DNA from: Aspidapion aeneum
Taxonomy: Eukaryota; Arthropoda; Insecta; Coleoptera; Brentidae
Direction: 5' to 3'
Length of the DNA: 64,000 nt
Assembly: GCA_963576565.1 (NCBI GenBank)
Contig: OY755045.1
Location: forward strand, 7,437,477 to 7,501,476
Shown one piece after another: positions 21,094 to 31,439 of the stretch. A program made the translations under genes and the position numbers. The notes beneath the pieces are model-generated. The model did no database searches. It was not told where the DNA came from and worked only from the letters and a program-made list of their open reading frames with translations. Each line of letters starts with the position of its first letter. Positions within the stretch are counted from its first letter, which is position 1.

Positions 21094-21325
21094 CATGTCA
21101 GCGTAAGAACTATATTTCCATATTTATTACCCGTTGACATTTTGCGTCAATTTGTAATAACATCTAAACATTAATGATGGTATATAAAACTCATTGGCGG
21201 AATCAGGGGGGAAGCAAAGGGAAATGCTCCCCCTCTCATTAATAAAAGTTGTTTTAAGATCTGCAGCGTCTCTTATTCAAATTTTTTGACAAAAATTATT
21301 TAATTTTGAAAAAAAAGCCTATTAA
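21094..21325. other. No gene recognised
   Basis: Short AT-rich spacer. Confidence 0.3.
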
Positions 21326-21435
21326 AACGGACGTGCCACGATCCTCCACTTTGTTGACGTCGCATCGGGGGCTGATTTTTTTTTAATGGTCATTTCACGA
21401 CACTGCTGATTGTCTTTAAAATATTGAAGTTGGAA

Positions 21436-22013
21436 CAGGGCTATCAAAATGGACGGGCCACGATCCTCCACTTTGTTGACGTCACATCCGGGGCTGATTT
21501 TTTTTTGATGGTCACGTTACGACGCAACTGATTGTCTTTAAAATTTTGAAGTTGGAATAACGGTTCATGGATATTTGATTTTTTGTTAAATAAAGCCGTT
21601 TTTGAGATTGTTTTTACTTTATTCTGGCAGAAATTTTTTTTTTAAATGTATAGTAAGCCCTAATTTTTCATAGCCGCTTCATTAGCTCACACAAAAATTA
21701 AGTTTAAAGCAGAAGCGAATGTGACAATCACATATGACAAAGTCAAATACATGTCAAATATAACAGTTGGCATGTGGTACATGGCGGAAAATTTGAATTC
21801 AAAATAAGGAATGCTAAATCTTGAAGATTTTAACCTTTTAATCATGTTGCTTCCTTACAAACCTTTGGTGGAATATCGGGATGGTGTCTGAGAATATTTC
21901 ACTGAAATTTTGCGGAAATCTGTAGTGCCATTTTGAAAATATCATAAAAAAAATCTGACCTCCCAACATCTGATTTTTTCAGGGTCGTGGCCTCTATTTT
22001 TGTGTTGGCCTTG
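21436..22013 (+). mobile_element. hAT-L MITE inserted in a copy of its own family
   Basis: Starts CAGGGCTATCAAAATGG and ends GTGTTGGCCTTG, 578 bp. Flanking GTTGGAA (21429-21435 and 22014-22020) is a direct repeat of 7 bp (8 if one mismatch is allowed). The insertion point is within the host sequence TTGAAGTTGGAATAACGG. Confidence 0.9.
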
Positions 22014-22085
22014 GTTGGAATAACGGTTCATGAATATTTGATTTTTCTTTAAATAAAGCCGGTTTTGAGATTGTTTTTACTGCAG

Positions 22086-22649
22086 TTGAGGATGTATATA
22101 AGTGGCCCGCGTCATAGCTATGGTAAACCAAATTTTGTGGCAAAATCTAAGTAAAGAAGCCTCAAAAAATTGTTGTTTCACTTTGTACCTGCAGTGTGCC
22201 GCTTTATATGTCTATAATAAAACACAGAGACCTTTTAAAGGAGAGATAAAATAGGTACTTACCTAATAAATAAAGATCCGAAACATAAAAGAGAATCCAA
22301 AATTATAATAAAATGTGCGCAAATATTGATTTAGTTGCAAAAACGGTCATTTGTTTTGTAAAAAGTCGGTCTCAATTTGTTTGATATTAAAACAGTCAAA
22401 ACAACAACGATTAGAAAACGTCAAATCCCAGCTAAATCAATATGTTCGTAACAACCAGACAAGAGTATATATGTTCCTTTCTAATGAAATCGTTTAGAAA
22501 AAGACATCAATAAAAAGCAAGTAAAATAGTAAGCTAATGACTAATTAGTGCAGTAAGTGCGGGCCACTGTATGTACCCCTCTACTCCCTTCCAGCCCTTC
22601 ACGGTTTTGATGACGCGGTGGCACTTTAATACAACATCAAGTATAGATT
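22086..22649. mobile_element. Insertion of about 560 bp in the hAT-L host
   Basis: It interrupts the host between TGTTTTTACT and ATTCTTGCAGAAC. An inverted pair (ATAAGTGGCCCGC near 22099 and GCGGGCCACTGTAT near 22559) marks probable element ends, with about 65 bp extra on the right. No ORF. Superfamily unknown. Confidence 0.6.
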
Positions 22650-22941
22650 CTTGCAGAACAACTTTTTTTAAAATTTATAGTTATCCTTAATTTTTAGAGC
22701 CGCTTCATTAGCTCACACTAAAATTAAATTTAAAGCAGAAACGAATGTGACAAACACAGATGACCAAGTCAAATACATGTCAAATATAACAGTTGAAATG
22801 CGGTACATGGCGAGTAATTTGAATTCAAAATAAGGAATGCTAAACCTTGAAGATTTTAACCTTTTAATCATCTTGCATCCTTACAGAAGTTTGGTGGAAT
22901 ATCGAGATGGTGTGGCTGAAATTTGGCGGAAATCAGTAGTG

Positions 22942-24401
22942 CGGCGGCGTAGCGTGCCTGAATGGGCGGGGGGGGGGTGGGGTCGACAGATAAAAGGAGC
23001 GCCCATGAAAAATCTTGCGACCAAAAAAAAAAACAAAAAAGTCTTCATGTCTTTACTTTCCTAGCGACAGCTTTGCCCCGCCCTCTCAATTTGCCGTTAC
23101 CGGCCCTGCGACTTAATAAAGCTTAGGGCGCTGAGGGCATCCATGGGGCGCCAATACCCTCCCAACAAACAATTAAAGTTGTAACGACGAAACCCCAACT
23201 AGAAAGAATTTCTTAAAAGTAACCGCAACGTACTCCCGCTACGTCTCAGTATACCATACAGCGACGTTATAATTCCCTAAGTGGGGAACCAATTTCTGGT
23301 TATAACTACTTGGCCAAGTGTTTAAAGTCACTGTAGTAACAACTACACTACTACGTCGTAGCCAGGTATCTACTACGTCGTAGAGGCTGTTTTTTTTTCC
23401 GTAATGGCATAAAAGTTGCGATGTAGTTGCAAATAATATAATCGTTTCTTTTTGGTAGAATTGTTACACAATATGGTGGACACAACAGTAAACAGACTCG
23501 CTTAGTTTTTTTGTTTGGTTATGGTTATAATATGAACTATGTTATCCAAAAGTGTGAGAATTTACGAGCAGAGGATCAAAATTCGAGTGCGACGCAAAGT
23601 TTTTTGTATAACATGCATTATATATATTGCAAAAAACCGGTGCGCCCGTAAAATTGAGCCGTTTTCTGGTAGCTGATGGAATTTTTGTGTTGTGATTTTG
23701 GAGGTTATGTTTTCATAATCGACAGTTAACTCCAACAAATGGTGCTTAAGAAGAGCATTTTTGGTAAGCTTCAACTAATTTGTTTATAAAATAGTATGGC
23801 TCTTTAATATGAGCTCATAAAACGACAACAAAAATATTAAATTTTCTTTCTTACATAAAAACATGGCGTCCCAAACTATATTCCCTAATAGTCGAAAAGG
23901 TTACTTGAAAGTAGTTGCGGCTTTAAAGTTGATCCAAAAAGTTATTTTGTCTACATTGTTACATCAGATGTTACTATGATGACACAAACTTTTGTGGTAA
24001 AAATTAAAGTTATAATGTAGTTGTCGGATACACTTGTTTGGGACTCCAATGAAGCTTAACTTTCTAGTGGTAATTAAGTAGGATATAAAAGTCAGGGCGA
24101 CTACGAAATAACGACTAAAAAGAAAGTAAAACTTTAGCAACGTTCTATTGTGGTAGAGAAGACTATCAGAATCGACTATCAAGAAACAATCCTATGAAGT
24201 AGTTTAGAGGGTCGTTTTTACGAAACATCTACTATTTCCTGATACTAAATAGTAGTTAGAACTAAAAAGTAACAAATTTTGGTTGGGATCACCACATTTC
24301 TACTATAAGAAAGTAGCAAAGCCTTTAGAACATGTAGCCGCTACTATAAATGTTAGTTGGGCTCGGCGACAAACCCCCCGCCCCCCCACGCTACGCCACT
24401 G
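22942..24401. mobile_element. hAT-S MITE, itself split by a 1.2-kb element
   Basis: Ends CGGCGGCGTAGCGTG and CACGCTACGCCACTG. Flanks CAGTAGTG/CTCTAGTG match at 6 of 8 positions. The outer parts match the complete copies at 27510-27866 and 39437-39698, including the GGCGCC and AATAAAGCTTAGGG region. The 23161-24361 element interrupts it. Confidence 0.82.
23161..24361 (-). mobile_element. CCCAAC-ended element, deleted sister of 60656-62798
   Basis: Inverted ends CCCAACAAACAATT and CCCAACTAACATTTAT. The flanking dinucleotide CT is duplicated compared with the intact hAT-S sequence. Nearly the whole length matches the 60.7-kb element in opposite orientation, but the segment equivalent to about 61108-62049 there is missing. 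Both copies keep two 70-72-codon frames (23562-23774 and 23964-24182, minus), too short to be a transposase. Non-autonomous, superfamily unknown. Confidence 0.85.
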
Positions 24402-24553
24402 CTCTAGTGCCATTTTGAAAATATAATAAAAAAACGTCTGACCTCCCATAAGATCCAATGTAAGTAAGTCAGCCCCCCGAAAACAGCTGATTTTTTTCAG
24501 AGTCGTGGCCTGTATTTTTTTGTTGGCTTTGATTAGACCTAGGAAATCCTGGA

Positions 24554-24712
24554 TCCGCCACTGATAAACTTATACCATGAGCGCCTTAGATTTTCCTACA
24601 TATTTTCAACATATTTCATAAAAAACACGAAAAATAGCTCAAAATTCGACATTATGAGCCCCCCAAGAGGCCTCGGGCCCCCCAAGACAGATTCCTGGGT
24701 GCGCCACTGCTT
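24554..24712 (-). mobile_element. hAT-G MITE, decayed
   Basis: CCATGAGCGCC at the left and TTCCTGGGTGCGCCACTG at the right. Interior TTTCATAAAAAACACG and ATTCGACATTATGAG. The G/C tracts are short. 24713-24931 holds nothing recognised. Confidence 0.65.
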
Positions 24713-24931
24713 ACACCTAAATGAAACAAAATAAGTAAAATTCGATTGACGGGTTAATGTCATGGTAGGTATTTTTTTTTAAACAAACAATTTATTTAAC
24801 TATTGCACACATTAATATTTACTTTAATTGCTGCTCCCGACTTTACCTTGAAGATGTTCGTTCTCGATGTGCTCTCACCTGTTGCCATTGTCTTTTTTTT
24901 TTATTAACAAAATGTATTTGCAGTCATTTTG

Positions 24932-25361
24932 TTAATAACAACAAACGCGATGCGATTTTTGTATGAACCAATTGCAAAACAAGGTTCTTCTTTTTAAGTC
25001 ACCATCTCGGAGTGCTTGACTAATATGTGTTGCATATGGATGATACTTGAATTCTTTCTGCAGTTGATTTGAGTACTTCAACATTATTTTCCAGTTAACG
25101 AAGGGAGATGCGAGGATTGTCAACAACACCTTGTAAAACCAGAGCTTCAATATTTTCACCAGGTTGTCGATAACGATTTTGTTTTTTAAAGGATCCATAT
25201 TCAATTAAATTATTTCCAATTATTCTGATGATTGACAAACCTGGTTGTCGTCTTTCTGGATATCTCTGAAAGCACATATCTCGAGCTCGTCCAGCATTCT
25301 TATTACACAAAATATAACATTCATATATATCAACTTTCTCCCAATTTGGAAACCTTTCCAT
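24932..25361 (-). pseudogene. DUF4817-type mariner-like transposase, N-terminal part
   Basis: It begins MERFPNWEKVDIYECYILC, with an HTH-like region (NAGRARDMCFQRYPERRQP) that I recognise from the DUF4817 domain at the start of many multi-copy insect transposases. The linker FKKQNRYRQPG and VVDNPRISLR follow. A shift near 25100-25110 moves reading to the frame FKYHPYATHISQALRDGD and FCNWF, which matches the segment before the catalytic core in this group. The catalytic DDE part is missing. No TIRs were recognised. Dead relic. Confidence 0.75.
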
Positions 25362-25429
25362 GTTAAATTTAATTGATAATGGGACTCAAAAAGAATCCTA
25401 AGTAATCTAGAAACTTTAAAACTCAAAGT

Positions 25430-25689
25430 TTTGACAGATAGTTACGTAGGTATGACAACCAACGCAACTACGGCCTTTGTTTCACAGACAACCAAATGAA
25501 AAAAAGTTTTTTAAATAAATTCACATTTGCCGTCATTCAAAGATAGGCTTATTGTACATGGTTGAAAAGCTATTTTATTGCTCTATTTATTGATGTATAG
25601 TTTCAATATGGCGGCTTCTTAAGGCCTAGAAAAAATTTGTTAATGTCATTCGATTGGCCGTAGTTGCTTATATAAAACTACCATATATA
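25430..25689. other. No gene recognised
   Basis: Spacer between the transposase relic and the long palindrome. Confidence 0.3.
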
Positions 25690-25691
25690 TA

Positions 25692-26321
25692 CAGTGTGTC
25701 CACGTAAGTTGGCGGCATATGGGAAACTTTTTTATTATTAGATTTACGAAAAAAAGTTATTCTTCATAAAAAGTTCTGCATGGTCCAAAACCTAAAATGC
25801 AACCATCAGATGTTAAATTTTTTCAGTCATATTACGAGGTTTGTCAAAAAATGTGATTTTTGCTCTAGAGTAAATTACCTTTCTTTTTGACAATATCGAA
25901 AATTGTTATAAAGAAAAGATGTTTAGATAGCTTTCAAATATTCAACATTGTTTATTTACATTATAAAAATATTTTTTTCTACATTTTCTCTGCGATTACG
26001 TTGGAAATTTAAGTTTGCACATTAAATAAAAAAAAATATTTTTTTAACATAAATAAACAATGTTGAATATTTGAAAGTTATTTTTAATTCTAAACATCTT
26101 TTTTTATAACAATTTTCGATATTGTCAAAAAGAAAGGTACTTTTCTCTAGAACAAAAATCACATTTTTTGACAAACGTCGTAATATGATTGAAAAAAATT
26201 AACATCTGATGGTTGCATTTTAGGTTTTGGACCATGCAGAACTTTTTATGAAGAATAACTTTTTTTCGTAAAGCTAATAATAAAAAAGTTTCCCATATGC
26301 CGCCAACTTACGTGGACACAC

Positions 26322-26323
<2 letters not shown>
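25692..26323. mobile_element. 632-bp near-perfect palindrome, mariner-type MITE
   Basis: Begins CAGTGTGTCCACGTAAGTTG and ends with its exact inverse. TA lies on both sides (25690-25691, 26324-26325). The arms run about 290 bp each with few mismatches and a spacer of about 45 bp near 25985-26030. No ORF. A transcript across it would form one long hairpin. Confidence 0.93.
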
Positions 26324-26354
<31 letters not shown>

Positions 26355-27092
26355 TTCACAACGTTCTACGTCTTCCGATACCCAATCTCCACTCGTTTCT
26401 GTTTGCCCATAATTCATCATCTAGGCCTCTTATTCTTATTTCACTGTCTATTCCTTCTCTCCAGCTTTTCCCTGGCCGTCCTCGTTTTCTTCGGCCAGTT
26501 GGTTTCCATTGTAGTATTTGTTTAGGTAGTCTTTCATCATTCATTCTTTTTGTTCTTATATCATCCACTAAAGTACATTCACCCACTGTCATAATTTTTC
26601 TTATTCTTTGATTTGTAACTCTTTCTCTTTTTGATTTCCCTGCTGCTCTTCTCCAATAGTCCGTCTCCGTAGCGGAAAGCATTTTTTCTGTTCTATCCTT
26701 GATTGGCCATACTTCTGAGCCGTATGTTATAATACTTTTTACAATGGTGTTATATATAAGCTTTTTGTTATGTTTTGATATACTTTGGTCCCAAATTATT
26801 CCATTTAATAAAGTTATTGCTTTTCTTCCTTGTACGTTTCGATCTTTTATAGCTTTGTCTAGTGTTCCGTCAGCTGTAATTTTTAGACCTAAGTATTTAT
26901 ACTCATCACAGGACTGAATTCGCTGCCGTGTATTTAAGATTAGATCCTGTTTCATTCCACCGATACACATATACTCTTCTATTAGTTTTCGTGTCATATA
27001 TTCGAGATCGTCATAATCCTGAGCCACTACTATCTGATCATCGGCGAAACATAATGTATACAAGGTGGTTTCGTCCAACGGAATTCCCATGT
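26324..27092 (-). mobile_element. LINE-B copy 1, 5' truncated
   Basis: A largely open minus-strand frame (26356-27090) encodes the palm and C-terminus: LCFADDQIVVAQDYDDLEY (RT catalytic FADD), YLGLKITADGTLDKAIKDR, NGIIWDQSISKHNKK, YGSEVWPIKDRTEKM, the block RKRGRPGKSWREGID and the end LGIGRRRTL. The 3' tail is an AT dinucleotide run (26324-26350), unlike LINE-A's TAG tail. It lacks the QLVWYGHVQ segment present in copies 2 and 3, so it has an in-frame deletion. The protein is open for 244 codons, one of the youngest LINE pieces here. Confidence 0.9.
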
Positions 27093-27509
27093 TTTAAAAC
27101 TACCAAATTTCATTAAATTTGTTTGCAAGATGGCGGCGATATTTAAATTTTTCAAACAACACAATTTTTAGTTTTTGCTCGATATTTTAGTAACCCCTGT
27201 AGATATCTTTAAAATTGATACAGCACCTGATTGGGCTTAGAATAGCGCAACTTTTTTCTCATTTAAACAAACTCGTATGTCTTACCGTTTCCGAAATCCC
27301 CACTCACAAAGGTTAGTTTTAGGGGGGGTATTAATCAGCGAAAAAATTATTTTTAATATATTTTTTTTGACGTAATTCTTCTGTTTGGCATTTAATTATT
27401 AACAAAAAGTGCATTTCTTTTTCTAGGGTGGTAATTAACACGTTAGCCCCCCCCCCCCCCCCTTCCTTATATCCACGCTTGTAGCTCCCTAGGCATAAAC
27501 ATCGATCAA
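27093..27509. other. No gene recognised
   Basis: Contains a C run of about 16 at 27447-27462 and otherwise AT-rich sequence. Confidence 0.35.
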
Positions 27510-27866
27510 CAGCGGCGTAGCGTGGGGAAGGCGCGGAGGGTTCGTCGCCCCCCCCCCCGCCCCGAGTGTAGTGGCGCCCCACAGGTGGCCGAAGCGCCCT
27601 CAGCTTTATTAAGTCGGGCCGGTTGAGTGGGTGCCAAAGGAAACTAACGACATGAAGACCTTTTTTTTTTTTTTTTTTGGTCGCAAGATTCGTGAGAGGT
27701 GCCCTTGTGACTTATCGGCCACCCCCTCACACATGATGACCGTTTTTTTTTTGTTTGGTCGCAAGATGTGTGAGACCTTTTTTTTGTCACAAGATTTTTC
27801 ATCAGTTTTCAGAGGCGCCCTTTTTAGCTGTCGCCCCCCCGCCCTTTCGGGCACGCTACGCCGCTG
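27510..27866. mobile_element. hAT-S MITE, complete
   Basis: Ends CAGCGGCGTAGCGTG and CACGCTACGCCGCTG. TSD TCGATCAA at 27502-27509 and 27867-27874 (exact). C and G tracts lie near both ends. The middle has a partly duplicated TTTTTTGGTCGCAAGATT motif. Confidence 0.93.
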
Positions 27867-27910
27867 TCGATCAAATATCAGTTACATGTTCCCTGGTATA
27901 AATTATCTGA

Positions 27911-28068
27911 CAGGGAGAATTTAGAGATTACTTGGAATCAGTAGGTACCTCGGTGACTCAATTGATAGAGCACAGCGTCGTCATCCGAAGGTCGCTCGTT
28001 CAAATCCAGTCTAAGGTAAAATCTATTTGTTATCTTATGTTACTTAATTTATTCCTAAATTCTCCCCG
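27911..28068. mobile_element. Small inverted-ended unit enclosing a tRNA-like sequence
   Basis: GGGAGAATTTAG at 27913-27924 and its inverse CTAAATTCTCCC at 28055-28066 bracket the tRNA-like stretch at 27946-28018. It is either a tRNA-derived SINE fragment or a tRNA pseudogene captured by a MITE. Confidence 0.5.
27946..28018 (+). tRNA. tRNA-like sequence (pseudo-tRNA or SINE head)
   Basis: 73 nt with acceptor strands TACCTCG and TAAGGTA pairing at about six of seven positions. A D-arm-like ACTCAATTGATAGAGC contains an A-box-like sequence. AGGTC sits in the variable-loop position, and CGTTCAAATCC matches a B box and T loop. The anticodon arm pairs poorly, so I do not assign an anticodon; one reading gives CAT. 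It is probably not a functional tRNA gene. Confidence 0.5.
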
Positions 28069-28111
28069 TTATATAAAAAGAACTATTTAATTCTCTGTAA
28101 CGATCCCACTA

Positions 28112-28580
28112 CTAACTTTTTCTTTCTCTTTTTTTCTTCAAAAATTTTAAGTTTAACCAAGAATGTATGAATGTTCCTTGAACCAAAGTTGTAGATCTAG
28201 ATATTGTATATCCATCGTCTAGTTCTAACTCACTTGATTCGTTTCCAATACAAAAGTACTGTATCTTGTCCATGTTAACTGTTAACCCCCACTTTTCGTA
28301 TTCTTCTGTTAACTTTCTCATCATATACTCCATGCCTTCTATATCATTAGCTACAATTACTTGGTCGTCAGCATACTGTAGTGTGTAAATGGTAAATCGG
28401 TCGTTAAGTTGTATTCCGATGCCGTGTACTTTAAGTTGACAGTGTTTTAGAGCTACTGCGATATTATATTTTAAAAAGAGTTGTTCAGGAATTTATTTGA
28501 AAAACGATTGCCAATTTTAATTTTAGAACCCTGTATAGTTTTTTTTATTGCTTTTATGTATGCACTAAACGAAATATAAT
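28112..28580 (-). mobile_element. LINE-A copy 4, palm fragment
   Basis: The minus strand reads KIKIGNR, then IQLNDRFTIYTLQYADDQ with the RT catalytic YADD. It continues VIVANDIEGMEYMM, KWGLTVNMDK and ELELDDGYTIS, and breaks off there. Both ends are truncated, with a shift near 28480. Confidence 0.85.
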
Positions 28581-29159
28581 AATATTAATAAAAATAATAA
28601 TAATGATTGAAATTAGTTCATAATTTTTTTTACTGGAATGACATCATATGCTTTTTGATATATTTTCTTCCAATTTAATCATATGCTTTTTGACAATCAA
28701 TATCTTTTTGCAATTTTCCCATTTTTGAAATGTATGTATGTGTACTGTAACTATAGTTGTAAACCTTAAGATAAACGATAGTTTCTATGATTTCAGACAT
28801 AAATTAGTTAAGTTGGTTTTGTGTACTTGCATCACAATTTTCGACGAATCAGAACGCAGGATTCAAGATCAGGAGGCGGTCGCAAAGTTCGATAAGAAAA
28901 ATTTCGTCACAGATCAATTGGCTGTTAGAAACTCGATTTTTATGAGTGGAAACATAAGAAAGATTTAGGATTTAGCTAAAATCTTTTGAGGAAAAAAACT
29001 ATGACATGAAATACACTACGAAGAGAGCTAGAAGCCTACAGTGGAGTGCGGTGCCAATCAAAGTGGGGTAGGCCAAAATTGGTATTGTTTTGCCACCTAC
29101 ACGATTACTGCACACTCATAGGTCCTATCTATCTATCTATTTAGCCTTCTTCAATCCAT
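28581..29159. other. No gene recognised
   Basis: A 76-codon frame at 28738-28968 has no known domain. A CTAT run at 29128-29142 is followed by CTTCTTCAATCCATCTTTGG, a phrase I associate with dispersed insect LINE/SINE ends. Confidence 0.3.
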
Positions 29160-29167
29160 CTTTGGAG

Positions 29168-29454
29168 CAGTGGCGGATCCAGGGGGGGGGGCACTAGGGG
29201 CACTTGCCCCCCCCCCCGAGAATTTTTTGAATATACAAAAAATTAGTAAAAAGTTATGTTGTTGCTAATAAAAATTCAAAATTTTTGCTTGCGGCACATG
29301 AAAGTGTCTATTGTTATTATCGTTGAAATTACAACCACTGACTAATTCAATAAAATGCTGATTAAAAAAATATATACCGTTTTTTACCAACAGAGAATGT
29401 CACCTAAAGTGCCCCCCCCCCCCCCCCCGAGAAGCACCTCTGGATCGGCCTTTG
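29168..29454 (+). mobile_element. hAT-type MITE (CAGTGGCGGATCC ends)
   Basis: Left end CAGTGGCGGATCCAGG followed by G and C runs. The right end, GGATCGGCCTTTG, is a decayed inverse. TSD CTTTGGAG/CTCTGGAG (29160-29167, 29455-29462), 7 of 8. A C run of about 18 lies at 29411-29428. Confidence 0.8.
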
Positions 29455-29475
29455 CTCTGGAGAAAGAGAGAAAGA

Positions 29476-30648
29476 AAAGTCATAGGCCATGAAGATATCT
29501 AAAACTTTTGTAAATGTCGTTATTTACATAACCTCAAAATGTTCGAGAAAAATTTAAAAAAAAAACCTATTTTTTTTATTTTTTGTTTTTTATTTTTTAT
29601 TTTTGCAAAAATAATGTCAGTTTAACAAAACTTGCTAAGAGTAGACCTCTTTGGGTGCTAAATGTCTACAATATTTTACAAACAAAAAATTAAAAAGTTT
29701 CTAAGATATTTGTTTTTCCTTTCAAAATCACTTTATTTTTAAATGAAATTTCTCCTTTAGAAAATTATCGTATCCAGTTGTGCTGGTACTCAGTTTTTGG
29801 CACTGAGATGTACTTTTTGGTGAACGAAAAAAAGATAATATGCGTCGTTTAAAAACATGTCCAAAAATGGAAAAAACCAAAAAAAAAATTCACAATATTT
29901 TTTTAAGTTACTTTATAAGTTTTAAAACATTTTTTAAAACTGACTATATTACTTAATTTTACGCAAGAAAAATGGCTATTATTATGGCTAAAAAAAATTA
30001 GGCTACCTGCCTTGCTTTTGGAAAATTAATGTAAATATATACATTATGACAAAAATTAAATTTTTTCTAATAAATTTTTTTTGTCGCGCTGTATGTTATT
30101 TTTAATTTCTTTCTGAGTTTTATCGCCCCCAAAAAGTGCCGCCTAAAGCGAAGCACCCTGTCACCTACTTAGGCTGCTGATATATGTGCAGGGTTTTCCC
30201 GTATATTTTACAGTAACCTAAAAAAATATTGTGACAATTTTTTTTTGTTTTTTCCTTTTTTGGACATTTTTTTAAATGACGCATATTATCTTTTTTTATT
30301 TTGTCAAAAAGTATATCTCAGTGCCAAAAACTGAGTGCCAGCAGAACTGGATACGATAATTTTCTGAAGGAGAAATTTAATTTAAAAATAAAGTGTTTTT
30401 GAGGGGAAAAAACAAATTCTTTGAGACAACTTAATCTTTTTGTTTGTAAAATATTGTAGACATTTAGCACCCAAAGGGCTCTACTCTTACCAAGTTTTGT
30501 TAAACTGACATTATTTTTGCAAAAATAAAAAATAAAAATCAAAAAGTAAAAAAAATTAGGGTTTTTAAAATTTTTCTCGAACATTTTGAGGTTATGTAGA
30601 AAGTGTCATTTACAAAAGTTTTAGCCATTTTTATGGCCTATGACTTTT
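29476..30648. repeat. 1.17-kb long inverted repeat
   Basis: The left arm starts AAAAGTCATAGGCCAT and the right arm ends ATGGCCTATGACTTTT. The arms extend about 440 bp each (to about 29926 and from about 30210), with matching landmarks such as CTCGAACATTTTGAGG and its inverse, and AATGTCAGTTTAACAAAACTTG and its inverse. Spacer about 285 bp. No ORF, no clear TSD. It is a foldback element or an inverted dimer of one. Confidence 0.88.
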
Positions 30649-31439
30649 CTGTATATGACCTTTTTCTTTGAGGTCAACTTTCGCCGGAAATCGCAATATT
30701 ACGATTCCCTGCCACTTTTTACCCCCCCAAACCTAACCCGCAATGCTCCTGCTCACGCATTTATTTTTTTTAACTTCGTTTTTCACCGCTCTACAATATC
30801 CAATGCTCCAAGTCCTGTTAATAATTTTCTTTTTTTTTTGCCTTAAATTATGGTAATTCCACTGGCCTAATTGACTCTACTCTGGTAAAAAAAGTAGAAG
30901 AAAACTATTTGTTTTGCGCTTCATTAGTTTTTACATTGAAACATAGCATTTATTTTACAGGTGAGGTGTTAATTAAAAAATCTTGGTAATAAATCTCTAA
31001 GGTTATTAAATAAAAGTGAAATTTTGCATGATGCATATATATAATGTATTTGTACATACCCATATATACAGGGTGATTCAAATTAGGCACCTTTTAAGGA
31101 GTTAAGGTACTTCCAAGGGAGAGAAAAACAGCGTTGAAGTTTAAAAAAAAAATGACCTTTCAAAGTGCAGACTTTTCAAATACCCTCTTTGGCTTAAAAA
31201 CCGGTAAACAAATCTGCCGTCCATAAGCTAGAATGCCGTTAACTACCTAAAAAATTTTCCTAGTTTTGATCAAAAAACCCAGAACATAATAAACACATGA
31301 TGCTTCTTGATAATTGGAAGTTATTATTTTCTTGAAAACCACAAAAGCTAAAGAAGATTTGCTTATAAAAATTGATGTAGAACAATATTGTGTTTAAGAC
31401 AGCACCAAAACATCCAAATTGTCCAATTGTTGGTTAACG
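30649..31439. other. No gene; one mariner-like end
   Basis: At 31067-31090 TATACAGGGTGATTCAAATT looks like one TIR of a mariner-type MITE; no partner end was found. Confidence 0.35.

Larger units (their letters stand above)
21326..24538 (+). mobile_element. hAT-L MITE split by three insertions
   Basis: Four pieces (21326-21435, 22014-22085, 22650-22941 and 24402-24538) join in order into one hAT-L copy of about 600 bp, colinear with the copies at 11.5 and 58.1 kb. Left end AAGCCTATTAAAACGG and right end TTGTTGGCTTTG. The intervening insertions are described separately. Host pieces are more diverged than the nested same-family copy, as expected if the host is older. Confidence 0.85.

Noticed and set aside
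27946..28018. Functional tRNA gene
   Set aside because: Anticodon and T stems have mismatches and the sequence lies inside inverted ends; kept only as tRNA-like.
28738..28968. 76-codon frame as a gene
   Set aside because: No domain, no splice support, and it lies between LINE and MITE debris.
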